A stretch of 64,000 bases of DNA from positions 62,001-126,000 of the forward strand of contig CAVUCH010000019.1 in NCBI GenBank assembly GCA_963739995.1, in the 5' to 3' direction. Position numbers and translations under genes: made by a program. Source of the stretch: CAVUCH01 sp963739995. GTDB taxonomy: Bacteria > Acidobacteriota > Vicinamibacteria > Vicinamibacterales > JAENWD01. Below, piece after piece: positions 9,726-21,135 of this stretch. Numbering within the stretch: the stretch's first letter is position 1; the number at the start of each line of letters is the position of its first letter. Below the pieces are notes generated by a model. That model made no database searches and had not been told where the DNA came from. It worked only from the letters and a program-made list of their open reading frames with translations.

Positions 9726-10946
9726 CTACTGCGGCACCTGCGGTTCCAGCTCCTGCTGGGTGACATCGGCACGTGGTGCCGCGAGCAATGCGGTTTCGTG
9801 TTCGCGCTTCCGATCTCGCAGCCGCTGGAAGCTCGCCAGCGCGGCGTCGCGCGCCGCGACATCGCCGAGGGCGCGGAAGGCCTGCGACAGCTGGAAGAAT
9901 GCCACCATGTTTTCCGCGTCCAGCTGCACGGCCTTCTGCAGGTGTGGCACCGCCGCCGCCGGTTGCCCGGTCCCGATCAGAACCCGCCCCAGCGCGATGA
10001 GCGCTTCCTTGAAGTCGGGGTCGGATTTGAGCGCCAGCTGAAACAGCGCAATCGCCTTGTCGAACTCCCCCATTTTGCGACGCAGCTCGCCCAGCTCGTA
10101 GGCCGCGTTGGCGTTGGTCGGATCGATCTCGAGCTCCCGTTCGAATTCCACGGCGGCCGCCGGATCTGCGCTGCCGGCGCTCGTGCCTTCCTTCCCGCCG
10201 GACAGCAGCGCGCGGCCGATGCGAAAATGCATCCCCGGCCGGCCGGGCGCCAGCGTCAGCACCTGGCGATATTCCTTGATGGCGGCGTCGTACAGGCCCT
10301 GGCTCTCGTTCGCCTCTCCCGCCGCCTGGTGCAGCCACACCGACCCGGGCGCGACCCGCGCGAGCTTCATCGTCTGCAGGTAGGCAAAATTGGCGAAGAC
10401 GCGGCCACCGTGATACAGCACCTCCGGGTCGTCCGGGTACGCGGCGTTCAATGCGAGTGCGACGCCCACTGCCTCACTGTCCTTGCCGAGGGCCGTATAG
10501 GAGCGCTGCAGATGGAGCCCGGCCATGCGCTTCAGCACCGGGTCCCTGGATTGTTGAAACACACGCCCCAGGGCCGGCAGCGCCTCCTGATGCTGCCCCA
10601 GTTCCGACAGCGACATGGCGAGCAGGGCATCCAGGTTCGGCAGCGCGGGCTTCAGCTCGAACGCTCGACGCAACGCCGGGACCGCCGCCGCAAACTTGCC
10701 CTGCTGGAAGTAGATGAGGCCCAGCCGCGCGTGGACCTCGGCGACCGCGGGCTGCTGCTGCCGCAGCTGCTCGTAGGCCCGTTCCGCATCTGCGTACCGG
10801 CGTTCCCCCAGCGCGCGTTCGCCGGTCTCGTACAGGCGCTGCGCCGCGCTCGCCGTGGTCTGTTGCGCGCCAGTCTGGGCACTTGCGCTCGCTGCACCGG
10901 TAAGGGCGCTGACGACAAGCCACGCCCCGATACGTTTCACACCCAT
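9726..10946 (-). CDS. Secreted tetratricopeptide-repeat protein
   Basis: This 406-residue protein starts at an ATG at 10946, with CGGAG about 8 bases upstream, and a signal peptide ending near ASAQ. An upstream in-frame ATG at 10994 would place the signal peptide internally and is rejected. The rest is a solenoid of 34-residue TPR units, with recurring patterns such as AAVPALRRAFELKP, AHARLG-like helices, and DPTNANAAYELGELRRKMG. TPRs bind proteins rather than catalyse. In acidobacteria and bacteroidetes, such proteins often accompany TonB receptors in glycan-use loci, so a periplasmic scaffold or partner role is inferred. It lies between the TonB receptor gene and the isomerase gene. Confidence 0.82.
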   Translation of the reverse strand: MGVKRIGAWLVVSALTGAASASAQTGAQQTTASAAQRLYETGERALGERRYADAERAYEQLRQQQPAVAEVHARLGLIYFQQGKFAAAVPALRRAFELKPALPNLDALLAMSLSELGQHQEALPALGRVFQQSRDPVLKRMAGLHLQRSYTALGKDSEAVGVALALNAAYPDDPEVLYHGGRVFANFAYLQTMKLARVAPGSVWLHQAAGEANESQGLYDAAIKEYRQVLTLAPGRPGMHFRIGRALLSGGKEGTSAGSADPAAAVEFERELEIDPTNANAAYELGELRRKMGEFDKAIALFQLALKSDPDFKEALIALGRVLIGTGQPAAAVPHLQKAVQLDAENMVAFFQLSQAFRALGDVAARDAALASFQRLRDRKREHETALLAAPRADVTQQELEPQVPQ

Positions 10947-11038
10947 TGACTCGCTCCGTGGACACACCATGGTCCGATCGGGGCGGCCGGCCACCCCTTC
11001 AGGCGCACCATGTTAGCCGGAGGACGGGTCGAGGCGAG

Positions 11039-11063
11039 CTGCCGGCCATGTGCCGGCCGGCAG
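11039..11063. terminator. Strong hairpin after the TonB-receptor gene
   Basis: CTGCCGGCC, loop ATGTGCC, then GGCCGGCAG form a perfect 9-bp stem, 20 bp beyond the receptor's stop codon. There is no T-run, so it could be a Rho-independent-like attenuator or an RNA-stabilising hairpin inside the operon. Confidence 0.4.
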
Positions 11064-11082
11064 CCTGGTGATATTGCCCGGC

Positions 11083-14377
<3,295 letters not shown>

Positions 14378-14958
14378 GGGTGTCTCCGGTGTCTCCGGCT
14401 CGCAATGACGTGGACCATCGGCGCCTCTTCCGAGCGTGGTGTGTGAACCCGCGGGCCGTGCCTGAGCAGGGATCCCGCACGGTGCCGCACCCGCACTGAC
14501 GGTTCTGCCTCGAGCACGCGATCGGAGGAGTGCGGCGGAGTCTGCCGGGGGCCATACGGCGGAGCAAGCCCTGTCGGTGGTCTACGCGATGTTCCGCAGA
14601 GTGGAACACGTGGCCACGTAGCCAGCGGGTGCGTTATCTCGCTGGTCAGACCGGACTTAGAGTGTCGCGGGCTGTCCCGCTACCGCGCATCCGCCGGGAT
14701 GTGGGTGTACAGGCGGAGGTTACACGCTGCGTAACGAACGAGTTCGGCCGATCAGCCGAGTCGGCCACGCGTGGCTCTCCAACAACGTGCGCGGAGTGGT
14801 GACGGGACCCCGCCGGAGTTGTCGGACCAGTTGTGATTGGAGGATCACCGTGCCCGTCGGTCGCGACGACTCGCACGAAGCACAGAAAGGACACGACGGA
14901 CACACAGGTCTCGCGGGCAGGCAGCCAGCGCCGCCCCACATGGAGCGCCCGGGGTCAC
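14378..14958. other. Non-coding interval upstream of the TonB-receptor gene
   Basis: No credible gene is seen in these 580 bases. Open frames here have no recognisable protein composition or ribosome-binding site. The interval probably holds the receptor's own promoter and leader. A small inverted repeat, TCGGC-CGATCA-GCCGA, lies near 14745, and a GC-rich tract follows. No riboswitch was recognised. Confidence 0.5.
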
Positions 14959-15122
14959 CTAGCACCCCGTGGTGAAGGCCGGCTGCATTCGGCCGCCGAT
15001 GCATCCCCGCCGGCTGCGTTGCTTCTTCCTCAAATACTGCCCGGTATTCTCGGTCGTCGCGCCTTGCCGGCAGGGCGCCTCCGCGCCCTCGGTGCGACGC
15101 CGGCTTCACCACGGGCTGCTAG
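14959..15122. repeat. Dispersed inverted-repeat element, copy 2
   Basis: This element is the inverted relative of 9443-9609. Its ends, CTAGCACCCCGTGGTGAAGG and the reverse complement CTAGCAGCCCGTGGTGAAGC, match with one mismatch and one single-base gap. The interior, read in reverse, shares GTCGCACCGAGG, GGCGCCCTG, ACCGAGAATA and GGGATGCATCGGCG with copy 1. Its right end supplies the TAG stop codon (15119-15121) of the neighbouring rhamnosidase gene. Confidence 0.75.
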
Positions 15123-17956
15123 CGATCGGAGTTCTGGCGGTATGCGCTGGTCTGGGCCGGGACAGCCATCGGGTAGGTGAACCGGTACTGCCCCGAGCCT
15201 ACGTCAACGACCGTGACGTCGCCATCCTGGCGGACGGCCGAGACGCCATTCCCGGCCGCCAGCGCCCGGCCGCTCTCGGTTACAGCGCTGCCCTGCGCGC
15301 GCGGCAGGCGGACGGTCGCCGTCGTGTTTGGCGGCACGTCGACAATGAGCTCGAACGTACCGTTCGCCATCGACCAGGCAGCTCCAATCTTCCCGTACAG
15401 ACTGGTGTGGGTCGCCTTGACGCGCGTGAACCCTCCGCCGGGCCGCGGCTGCACGATCAGGTGCTTGTACGCAGGCGCCGCCGGATCGAGGTCGAGGCCG
15501 GCCATGACGCGATACATCCAATCGCCGACCGCGCCGTAGGCGTAGTGATTGAACGAGTTCATGCCCTTGTCCTGAAACGATCCATCCGGTTTCTGCCCGT
15601 CCCAGCGCTCCCAGATCGTGGTGGCACCCTGCTTGACTGGATAGAGCCACGACGGATACTCCTCGCGATTCAGCAGGAGATACGCCTCCGCGAGGTAACC
15701 GTACCGTGTCAGCACGTCCAGCAGGTACGGCGTGCCGAGAAACCCGGTCGTGAGGTGCGCGCGCTCCCGCACCTCCTGCGCGAGCCGCTTGGCCGCAACC
15801 TGCGCGGTCGCGTCCGGCAGCAGGTCGAACTGCAGCGCGAGCACATACGCGGTCTGCGTGTTCTCGCCGACCCTGCCGCTGGGGCTGACGAATTCACGGG
15901 CGAACGCTTCCTTGATCCGTGCGAGCAACGCGCTGTAGCGCGCCGCGTCCTCCTGCTTCCCGAGCACGTGCGCGGTGCGCTGCAGCAGATCGGTCGAATG
16001 CGCGAAGAACGCGGTCGCAATCAGATCCTTCCCCGTCGTCGCGCCCGGATAATCGGACCGTGTCGTGGCGAAGGCCAGCCAATCGCCGAAGTGCGGATCA
16101 CCATCCCAGATGTGGTCGTCGCCAGCCCGCGTGCGCTGGAATTCGACCCAGCGGGACATGCTCTGGTACTGGGTCTCGAGCACGCGGCGATCGCCGTAGA
16201 TCATGTACATGTTCCACGGGATGATCACGGCGGCGTCAGCCCAGCCGGCGGCACCCCCGGGCTGGCGCCCCTCGAAATCGGCCAGCACGTTCGGCACGAC
16301 GTGCGGGACACTGCCGTCCGGGAACTGATCGGCGGCAACGTCCTTCAGCCACTTCGTGAAGAAGCCCGCGACATCCATGTTGTATGCGGCCGTGCGCGAG
16401 AACACCTGGGCGTCACCCGTCCACCCCAGACGCTCGTCGCGCTGCGGACAATCAGTCGGCACGTCCAGGAAGTTGCCCTTCTGCCCCCAGAGGATGTTGT
16501 GCTGGAGCTGATTCACCAGCGGCTTCGACGTCTCGAACTCGCCGGCCGGCGCCATATCGGAGTGGACAACCACACCGGTCACCTTGTCGGTCGTGATCTC
16601 CCCCGGGTACCCGGCGATGGCGACGTACCTGAATCCATAAAAGGTGAAGCGCGGCTCGAACGTTTCGACCCCGCCGCCCTTCAGCGTGTACTGGAATGCC
16701 GCGCGGGCGCCGCGCAGGTTGTCTGTGTAGAAGTTGCCGTCCTTGTCGAGCACCTCGGCGTGCCGAAGCGTGACCGTGGTGCCCGCCGCACCCTGCACCG
16801 TCATCCGCACCCAGCCGACCATGTTCTGGCCCATGTCGAGGACCGTGTCGCCGCCGGGCGTCTTGAGCAGCCTGGTTGACTTCAGTTCCTGGATGCGACG
16901 GATCGGGGGGCCCTCGGGTGCGATGAGGTGGTCCTTGGGGTGCTCGACCACCTTGACGCCGGCCCACTCGGCGTCCGTGAACCCCGGGGCGCTCCAGCCC
17001 GGTTTCTCCAGCCGGGCGTCGTAGTTCTCACCGAAGTAGATTTCGGAGGCGACCACCGGACCGGTCGCCGACTTCCAGTGCTGATCGGTCACGATCGTCT
17101 GTTCGCGACCATCCCGGTACGTGATCCGCAGCTGCAGCAGCAGCGCCACGCGCTCGCCGTAGTGGTTGCGGCCGCCGGTCCACGCCAGCTCGCTTCGATA
17201 CCAGCCGCTGCCCAGGGTCACGCCGACCGCGTTGTCGCCGGGGCGCAGCAAGTCAGTAACATCGTAGGTCTGGTACTGGAGGCGTTTCTTGTAGCTGGTC
17301 CATCCCGGCGTCAACACCTCATCTCCGACGCGCCGTCCGTTGATCATCGCCTCGTAGAGACCGTGACTCGTGACGTATGCGCGCGCCTTCAGCACCCCTG
17401 GCTTCACCTCGAACGTCCGCCGCATCATCGGTGCGGCGGCGGGCTTCGACGCGTCCTGCTCCACCGAGGGCTCGATCCAGCTGGCCTGCCAGTCACTCGC
17501 GTGCAGCAGTCCCATTTCCCAGAATGCGGGTCGGCTCCACGGCGACATTCGCCCGGTGTCGTCCCAGACCCGTACCTGCCAGTAATATCGTCCGCCGGAG
17601 GTCAGAGCCGGCCCGCCGTATGGCCGCTGCACCGAGTCGCCCGATGCCACACGCCCCGAGTTCCACAGCGGGCGACGGCCCGTCAGGTCACGCTCGGCGG
17701 CGGCCACCCGGATCTCATACGCCGACTGGGCCACCGCCCGCCGGGTCGCCTGCAGTCGCCACGCGAGCCGCGGGGTGACGGCGTCGATCCCCACCGGATT
17801 GACCTTGTACTCCGTCCGCAGGTCGACCACCTCCACACCATCCCCAGCCCCAGGTGACGGTGCCGCGCGCTGCTCGCCGTGCAGCGGCGCCGTGGCCACG
17901 AGTCCGATCGCGAGCGAGACGAGCGCGAACATCCTGTCCATGGTCATTCCGAGCAT
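15119..17956 (-). CDS. Secreted alpha-L-rhamnosidase (GH78), intact
   Basis: This 945-residue GH78 enzyme should release alpha-linked L-rhamnose from oligosaccharides. It has a signal peptide (MDRMFALVSLAIGLVATAPL), the N-terminal motif TEYKVNPVGIDAVTPRLAW, beta-sandwich modules, and an (alpha/alpha)6 catalytic domain. The catalytic stretch DCPQRDERLGWTGD spans residues 502-515: D502, E508 and D515 correspond, from memory, to the acids of Bacillus RhaB. A later WERWDG holds the catalytic base. The ATG at 17956 has GAGGG about 8 bases upstream. It follows the mutarotase gene by 27 bp and is probably co-transcribed. Unlike its paralogue at 2491-5209, it keeps the WTGD aspartate and is uninterrupted. 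It is the likeliest main rhamnosidase of the locus. Confidence 0.92.
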   Translation of the reverse strand: MLGMTMDRMFALVSLAIGLVATAPLHGEQRAAPSPGAGDGVEVVDLRTEYKVNPVGIDAVTPRLAWRLQATRRAVAQSAYEIRVAAAERDLTGRRPLWNSGRVASGDSVQRPYGGPALTSGGRYYWQVRVWDDTGRMSPWSRPAFWEMGLLHASDWQASWIEPSVEQDASKPAAAPMMRRTFEVKPGVLKARAYVTSHGLYEAMINGRRVGDEVLTPGWTSYKKRLQYQTYDVTDLLRPGDNAVGVTLGSGWYRSELAWTGGRNHYGERVALLLQLRITYRDGREQTIVTDQHWKSATGPVVASEIYFGENYDARLEKPGWSAPGFTDAEWAGVKVVEHPKDHLIAPEGPPIRRIQELKSTRLLKTPGGDTVLDMGQNMVGWVRMTVQGAAGTTVTLRHAEVLDKDGNFYTDNLRGARAAFQYTLKGGGVETFEPRFTFYGFRYVAIAGYPGEITTDKVTGVVVHSDMAPAGEFETSKPLVNQLQHNILWGQKGNFLDVPTDCPQRDERLGWTGDAQVFSRTAAYNMDVAGFFTKWLKDVAADQFPDGSVPHVVPNVLADFEGRQPGGAAGWADAAVIIPWNMYMIYGDRRVLETQYQSMSRWVEFQRTRAGDDHIWDGDPHFGDWLAFATTRSDYPGATTGKDLIATAFFAHSTDLLQRTAHVLGKQEDAARYSALLARIKEAFAREFVSPSGRVGENTQTAYVLALQFDLLPDATAQVAAKRLAQEVRERAHLTTGFLGTPYLLDVLTRYGYLAEAYLLLNREEYPSWLYPVKQGATTIWERWDGQKPDGSFQDKGMNSFNHYAYGAVGDWMYRVMAGLDLDPAAPAYKHLIVQPRPGGGFTRVKATHTSLYGKIGAAWSMANGTFELIVDVPPNTTATVRLPRAQGSAVTESGRALAAGNGVSAVRQDGDVTVVDVGSGQYRFTYPMAVPAQTSAYRQNSDR

Positions 17957-17983
17957 GTCGACCCTCGAAGCAGAGAAATGTCG

Positions 17984-18325
17984 TCAGCGTACGGCCGGCC
18001 GGGCGGCGGCGCTATCGATGTGAAACACCTCGCGGAGATCCCGCGAGACGGGCGAGCCGTCGGGATGTGAGGGCATCAGGTCGCGCATGTGCCGCCACCA
18101 GCGCTGGCACACGTCCGTGGCAGCGATGGCGTTCCACTGCTCCTCGTCTTCGATTTCCGCATAGGCGAAGAGGTCGTTGCTGCCGGGATCCAGATAGATG
18201 GAGTAACTGCGCACGCCGTGAGCCTCGAGCGCGGCGCGCAACTCCTCCCAGATCGGGTTATGCCGCCGCTCGTACTCGGCGGCCTGGCCGGCGTGGATGG
18301 ACATGCGGAACGCACGACGAATCAC
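17984..18325 (-). CDS. rhaM: L-rhamnose mutarotase
   Basis: This 113-residue protein belongs to the RhaM family, which interconverts the alpha and beta anomers of L-rhamnose in the cytoplasm. Family hallmarks are YERRHNPIW, HGVRSYSIYLD, LFAYAEIEDEEQWNAIA, TDVCQRWW and the C-terminal EVFHID; the histidine in RRHNP is the expected catalytic residue. The GTG at 18325 is chosen because AGAGG lies 6 bases upstream and the family N-terminus (VIRRAFRMSIHAG) follows at once. It is the first gene of the minus-strand rhamnose operon and diverges from the regulator at 18611. The final residues after the core are a short tail. Confidence 0.93.
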   Translation of the reverse strand: MIRRAFRMSIHAGQAAEYERRHNPIWEELRAALEAHGVRSYSIYLDPGSNDLFAYAEIEDEEQWNAIAATDVCQRWWRHMRDLMPSHPDGSPVSRDLREVFHIDSAAARPAVR

Positions 18326-18610
18326 AAATGCCTCTCGAACCTTTGCTGAGATTGCCGGACAGGGACCAGAGGCTGCCCTGGGCATGTCTCCGCATGCAAG
18401 CGCCAAATCAACCCGAAGGCTTGTTTCGGCTGGTAGAACGAGCACTTCGGCGGATCGCGCGCCGCGGCGTGCCCGCGCTGGCCTGTTTCGTCCCGGATCG
18501 GAGTTGGCGCCCACCCGGGCTGCCGATCGCCGGTGTCTCCCCTGTGTTATGCTCCGCGCAACTTCATGGCCATTGAACCTTCAGCGCCGCCGCTGGCAGG
18601 AGTCACGCAC
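18326..18610. promoter_or_regulatory. Divergent control region of the rhamnose locus
   Basis: These 285 bases separate the mutarotase and regulator starts and must carry both promoters. A 17-bp inverted repeat, CCGAAGGCTTGTTTCGG, spans 18413-18429 (arms CCGAA/TTCGG). A second GCCTGTTTCG half-like copy starts at 18481. They are candidate operators for the adjacent regulator; the assignment is inference. Confidence 0.4.
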
Positions 18611-19750
18611 GTGACCCAGACACCGCGAAAGTCGTACCTGGTGGAATCCGTGGTGCATGCATCGCAGGTGCTTGGCGCGTTCCACTCGTCCGGCGAGGTA
18701 CTGCGTCTCCGCGATGTCGTCGAACGCACCGGATTCAACAAGGGTCTGTGCTTCCGGCTGCTCCACACGCTCCGCCACTGCGGGCTCCTCGAAAAAGTCG
18801 AAGTCACGCGATATCGACCGACCTTCGAGTTGCATCGGCGCAAGAGGTATCGGATTGGCTACGCGGCCCAGGGCAGGGGCGGGTCGTTTCCACGCGAGGT
18901 ACAGGTTGGTCTCATGCGCGCCGCAGAGGAAGCGCAAATCGAGCTCATCGTGGTCGACAACCGCTACCAGCCCAAGGTGGCGCTGAAGAACGCGCTGCAC
19001 CTGGTGCGCGAAAATCTCGATCTCGCGCTGGAGTTCCAGATTGACGAGGCCGTGGCGCCGGCTATCGCGGCTCAATACCTCGAAGCGGGCATCCCCCTGA
19101 TTGCCATCGACATCCCCCACCCGGGGGCGACCTATTTCGGTGCCAACAACTACCAGGCCGGCCTGCTGGCGGGTCGTTATCTGGGCCGGTGGGGACGCAG
19201 TCAGTGGGGCGGCAAGATCGATGAGGTGCTGCTCCTGGGGCTCGCGCGCGCGGGATCCCTCGTGCACGCTCGGATGAGCGGCGTGATTGCCGGTCTCCGA
19301 GAAGCGTTGCCCGAGCTCGTCGACAGCGGCAGGGTCGTCTCGCTCGATGGCGACGGGCAGTTCAACGTGTCATTCGAACGCGTGCGCAAGCACCTGCGCG
19401 AGTCGAAAGCCGGACACGTCCTCGCGGCCGCGGCCAACGACCCGAGCGCCCTCGGCGTGGCGCGTGCGTTCCAGGAGGCCGGCCGGGCCTCGACCTGCGC
19501 CATCGTCGGACAGAACGCCGAGCCCGATGCGCGGGCGGAGATGCGCGTGCCACACACGCCGCTGATTGCGTCGGTTGCGTACTTTCCCGAGAAATACGGC
19601 GACGGGCTGATCCGGCTGGCGCTCGACATCCTCGCGCGCAGGCCCGTGCCACCCGCGGTGTTCGTGCGGCATCAGATCGTGACCCGTGAGAACGTGGATC
19701 ACCTCTATCCGAATGACACACTCCTCCAGGCCAGGCCGACGCTCTCATAA
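18611..19750 (+). CDS. Hybrid transcriptional regulator: IclR-like wHTH plus sugar-binding-protein domain
   Basis: The 379-residue protein begins with a winged helix-turn-helix that reads like IclR rather than LacI: ESVVHASQVLGAF, LRLRDVVERTGFNKG, FRLLHTLRHCGLLEKV (about residues 9-63). From about residue 80 (YRIGYAAQG) it turns into a type-1 periplasmic-binding-protein fold, with LIVVDNRYQPKVALKNA, GIPLIAIDIPHPGATYFG and GQNAEPDARAE, as in RbsB or the LacI effector domain. It should therefore sense a sugar and control the divergent rhamnose operon. The GTG at 18611 has GGAG about 8 bases upstream; an ATG at 18566 lacks one. Relatives may exist in other acidobacterial sugar loci, but it does not match the standard RhaR/RhaS or LacI layouts. 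Confidence 0.82.
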   Translation: MTQTPRKSYLVESVVHASQVLGAFHSSGEVLRLRDVVERTGFNKGLCFRLLHTLRHCGLLEKVEVTRYRPTFELHRRKRYRIGYAAQGRGGSFPREVQVGLMRAAEEAQIELIVVDNRYQPKVALKNALHLVRENLDLALEFQIDEAVAPAIAAQYLEAGIPLIAIDIPHPGATYFGANNYQAGLLAGRYLGRWGRSQWGGKIDEVLLLGLARAGSLVHARMSGVIAGLREALPELVDSGRVVSLDGDGQFNVSFERVRKHLRESKAGHVLAAAANDPSALGVARAFQEAGRASTCAIVGQNAEPDARAEMRVPHTPLIASVAYFPEKYGDGLIRLALDILARRPVPPAVFVRHQIVTRENVDHLYPNDTLLQARPTLS

Positions 19751-19765
19751 CGTCGCGTCTCACCA

Positions 19766-20917
19766 CTACACCGTTGGCAGCTCTCCGACGTCGGGCACCC
19801 ACTGCCCGGTCGCGCGCTTCTGCTGGTAGCGGCGAACGAGTTCGGCGGCAAGCTCCGGACCGATGGTGCCCCGCTCGAAAAAGGTGGCGTAGCGGTCGTC
19901 GGGCAATGCGTGGCGCGCATCCTGGCTGGCGCGGTACGCCAGCTGCCGGGCGGCGGTGAATCGGGTAGACGGGAGGGCCGATCCTCGCCCGCCCGGGATC
20001 TCGTCCCAGTTGCCAGGGTTTGCCCCGAGCTCGGATGCCAGCAGCGCCGTCAGCTTCGCGTCCTGTGAATCGAAATCCGTCCTGGGGAACGTGACCCGTC
20101 CGACGTTCACCTCGTGATCGTGCGCCCACGGACGGGTGAGATCGTCGACCGGCGTTCGGCGCTCGTCCAGAAACGGAATCCACCGGAGGTCGAAGTGCAC
20201 ATCACCCGCGCTCTGGCGGGTCCGCCAGTCCTGCGTGAACCTGGTCGGTCCGCGCGGGGCTCCCGCGAGGGCATCGGCGGTGGGTACGAAGGTGAACTTG
20301 CCGAGGACGTCCCGGGCCCGCACCACCCCCGTCCAGTACTGCTGATAGGCGCTGCTGGAACGCACCGTACGGCTCGTCTGCGCGGTGACGTGGGCGGCGA
20401 TGCGAATCGACCCAACGCCCGCGTGTCTCACCAGACTCGCGAGCAGCGTGGCCTGCGAGGCCAGCAGGCCCGTCGCACGCGCGGCGTCGGCCGTGGCCTT
20501 GAGCAGCGCGAGGAACTCCTCGGGCGTGTCGGTTGGCGACCTGGGATCGTTGATGGTAATCAGGTCGATGCGCCGTCCAGCCGCCGTGCGGAACGCGACC
20601 ATCAGACCGAGGAAGTCGGCGTCGGTTTCCGCGTGCGGGCAGCCGAGGCCGGTCGAGATTCTTCCGATCCCGATGACCGGCCCTGCCGTCGCATCCCTGC
20701 GAGTGAAGACGCCGAGATCCTCGAGCTCGGCCGGCAACCCGTCGGCGACCGTCAGCAGCACCTGCGACGCCGCAATCTGCTGCTGGTGCGCCGCTCGATC
20801 GGCCGCGGTGAGGTGCGGGTGATTGGCGACGAAGGTCTGCTGCACGCCAGGAATCGCGGCGGCGATCTCTTCCAGTTGTTGTTTCTGCGACGGGGTGGGG
20901 TCGAAGAACCTGGGCAT
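19766..20917 (-). CDS. Catalase-superfamily heme protein, divergent
   Basis: The 383-residue product is a distant member of the catalase fold. Catalase-like features are RISTGLGCPHAETDADFLGLMVAFRT (matching the 'R-F-S...D-xRGxAVKF' region), PEEFLALLKA, HEVNVGRVTFPRTDF and an R-x-x-x-Y motif in ARQLAYRAS that would place the proximal tyrosine ligand of the heme. The usual distal-histidine segment (VHAxG) is not evident, so classic catalase activity is doubtful. Peroxidase or fatty-acid hydroperoxide chemistry is possible. The ATG at 20917 with AAGGA upstream is preferred; the frame extends further but that extension is not protein-like. It lacks a signal peptide and is convergent with the regulator. 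Confidence 0.6.
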   Translation of the reverse strand: MPRFFDPTPSQKQQLEEIAAAIPGVQQTFVANHPHLTAADRAAHQQQIAASQVLLTVADGLPAELEDLGVFTRRDATAGPVIGIGRISTGLGCPHAETDADFLGLMVAFRTAAGRRIDLITINDPRSPTDTPEEFLALLKATADAARATGLLASQATLLASLVRHAGVGSIRIAAHVTAQTSRTVRSSSAYQQYWTGVVRARDVLGKFTFVPTADALAGAPRGPTRFTQDWRTRQSAGDVHFDLRWIPFLDERRTPVDDLTRPWAHDHEVNVGRVTFPRTDFDSQDAKLTALLASELGANPGNWDEIPGGRGSALPSTRFTAARQLAYRASQDARHALPDDRYATFFERGTIGPELAAELVRRYQQKRATGQWVPDVGELPTV

Positions 20918-21135
20918 CGCGTGCATCCTTCTCGTCGGCCGGAGAATGGGGCGATTCTGCCATACTTCGCGGCTTTGCACCCGCCCGGGTGCCCTCGACC
21001 GAGGCGGGCCGTGACAACCCGGAATGTCGGGAGGATCGCAGTTGTTGTGCGCGAGGGTGCGGTGCCCGTGACTGAGAGGTTCGCCGGTCGGATTCCGTAG
21101 ACGGCACAACGCCTTCGGGCCTGTAGAATCGAGGG

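Noticed and set aside
8077..10041. Plus-strand 654-codon open frame opposite the isomerase and TPR genes
   Set aside because: It is antisense to well-recognised genes and crosses an intergenic repeat; the composition is shadow-like.
9439..10338. N-terminal extension of the isomerase frame up to 10338
   Set aside because: It runs through the repeat element and antiparallel to the TPR gene frame; the family N-terminus begins at the ATG at 9438.
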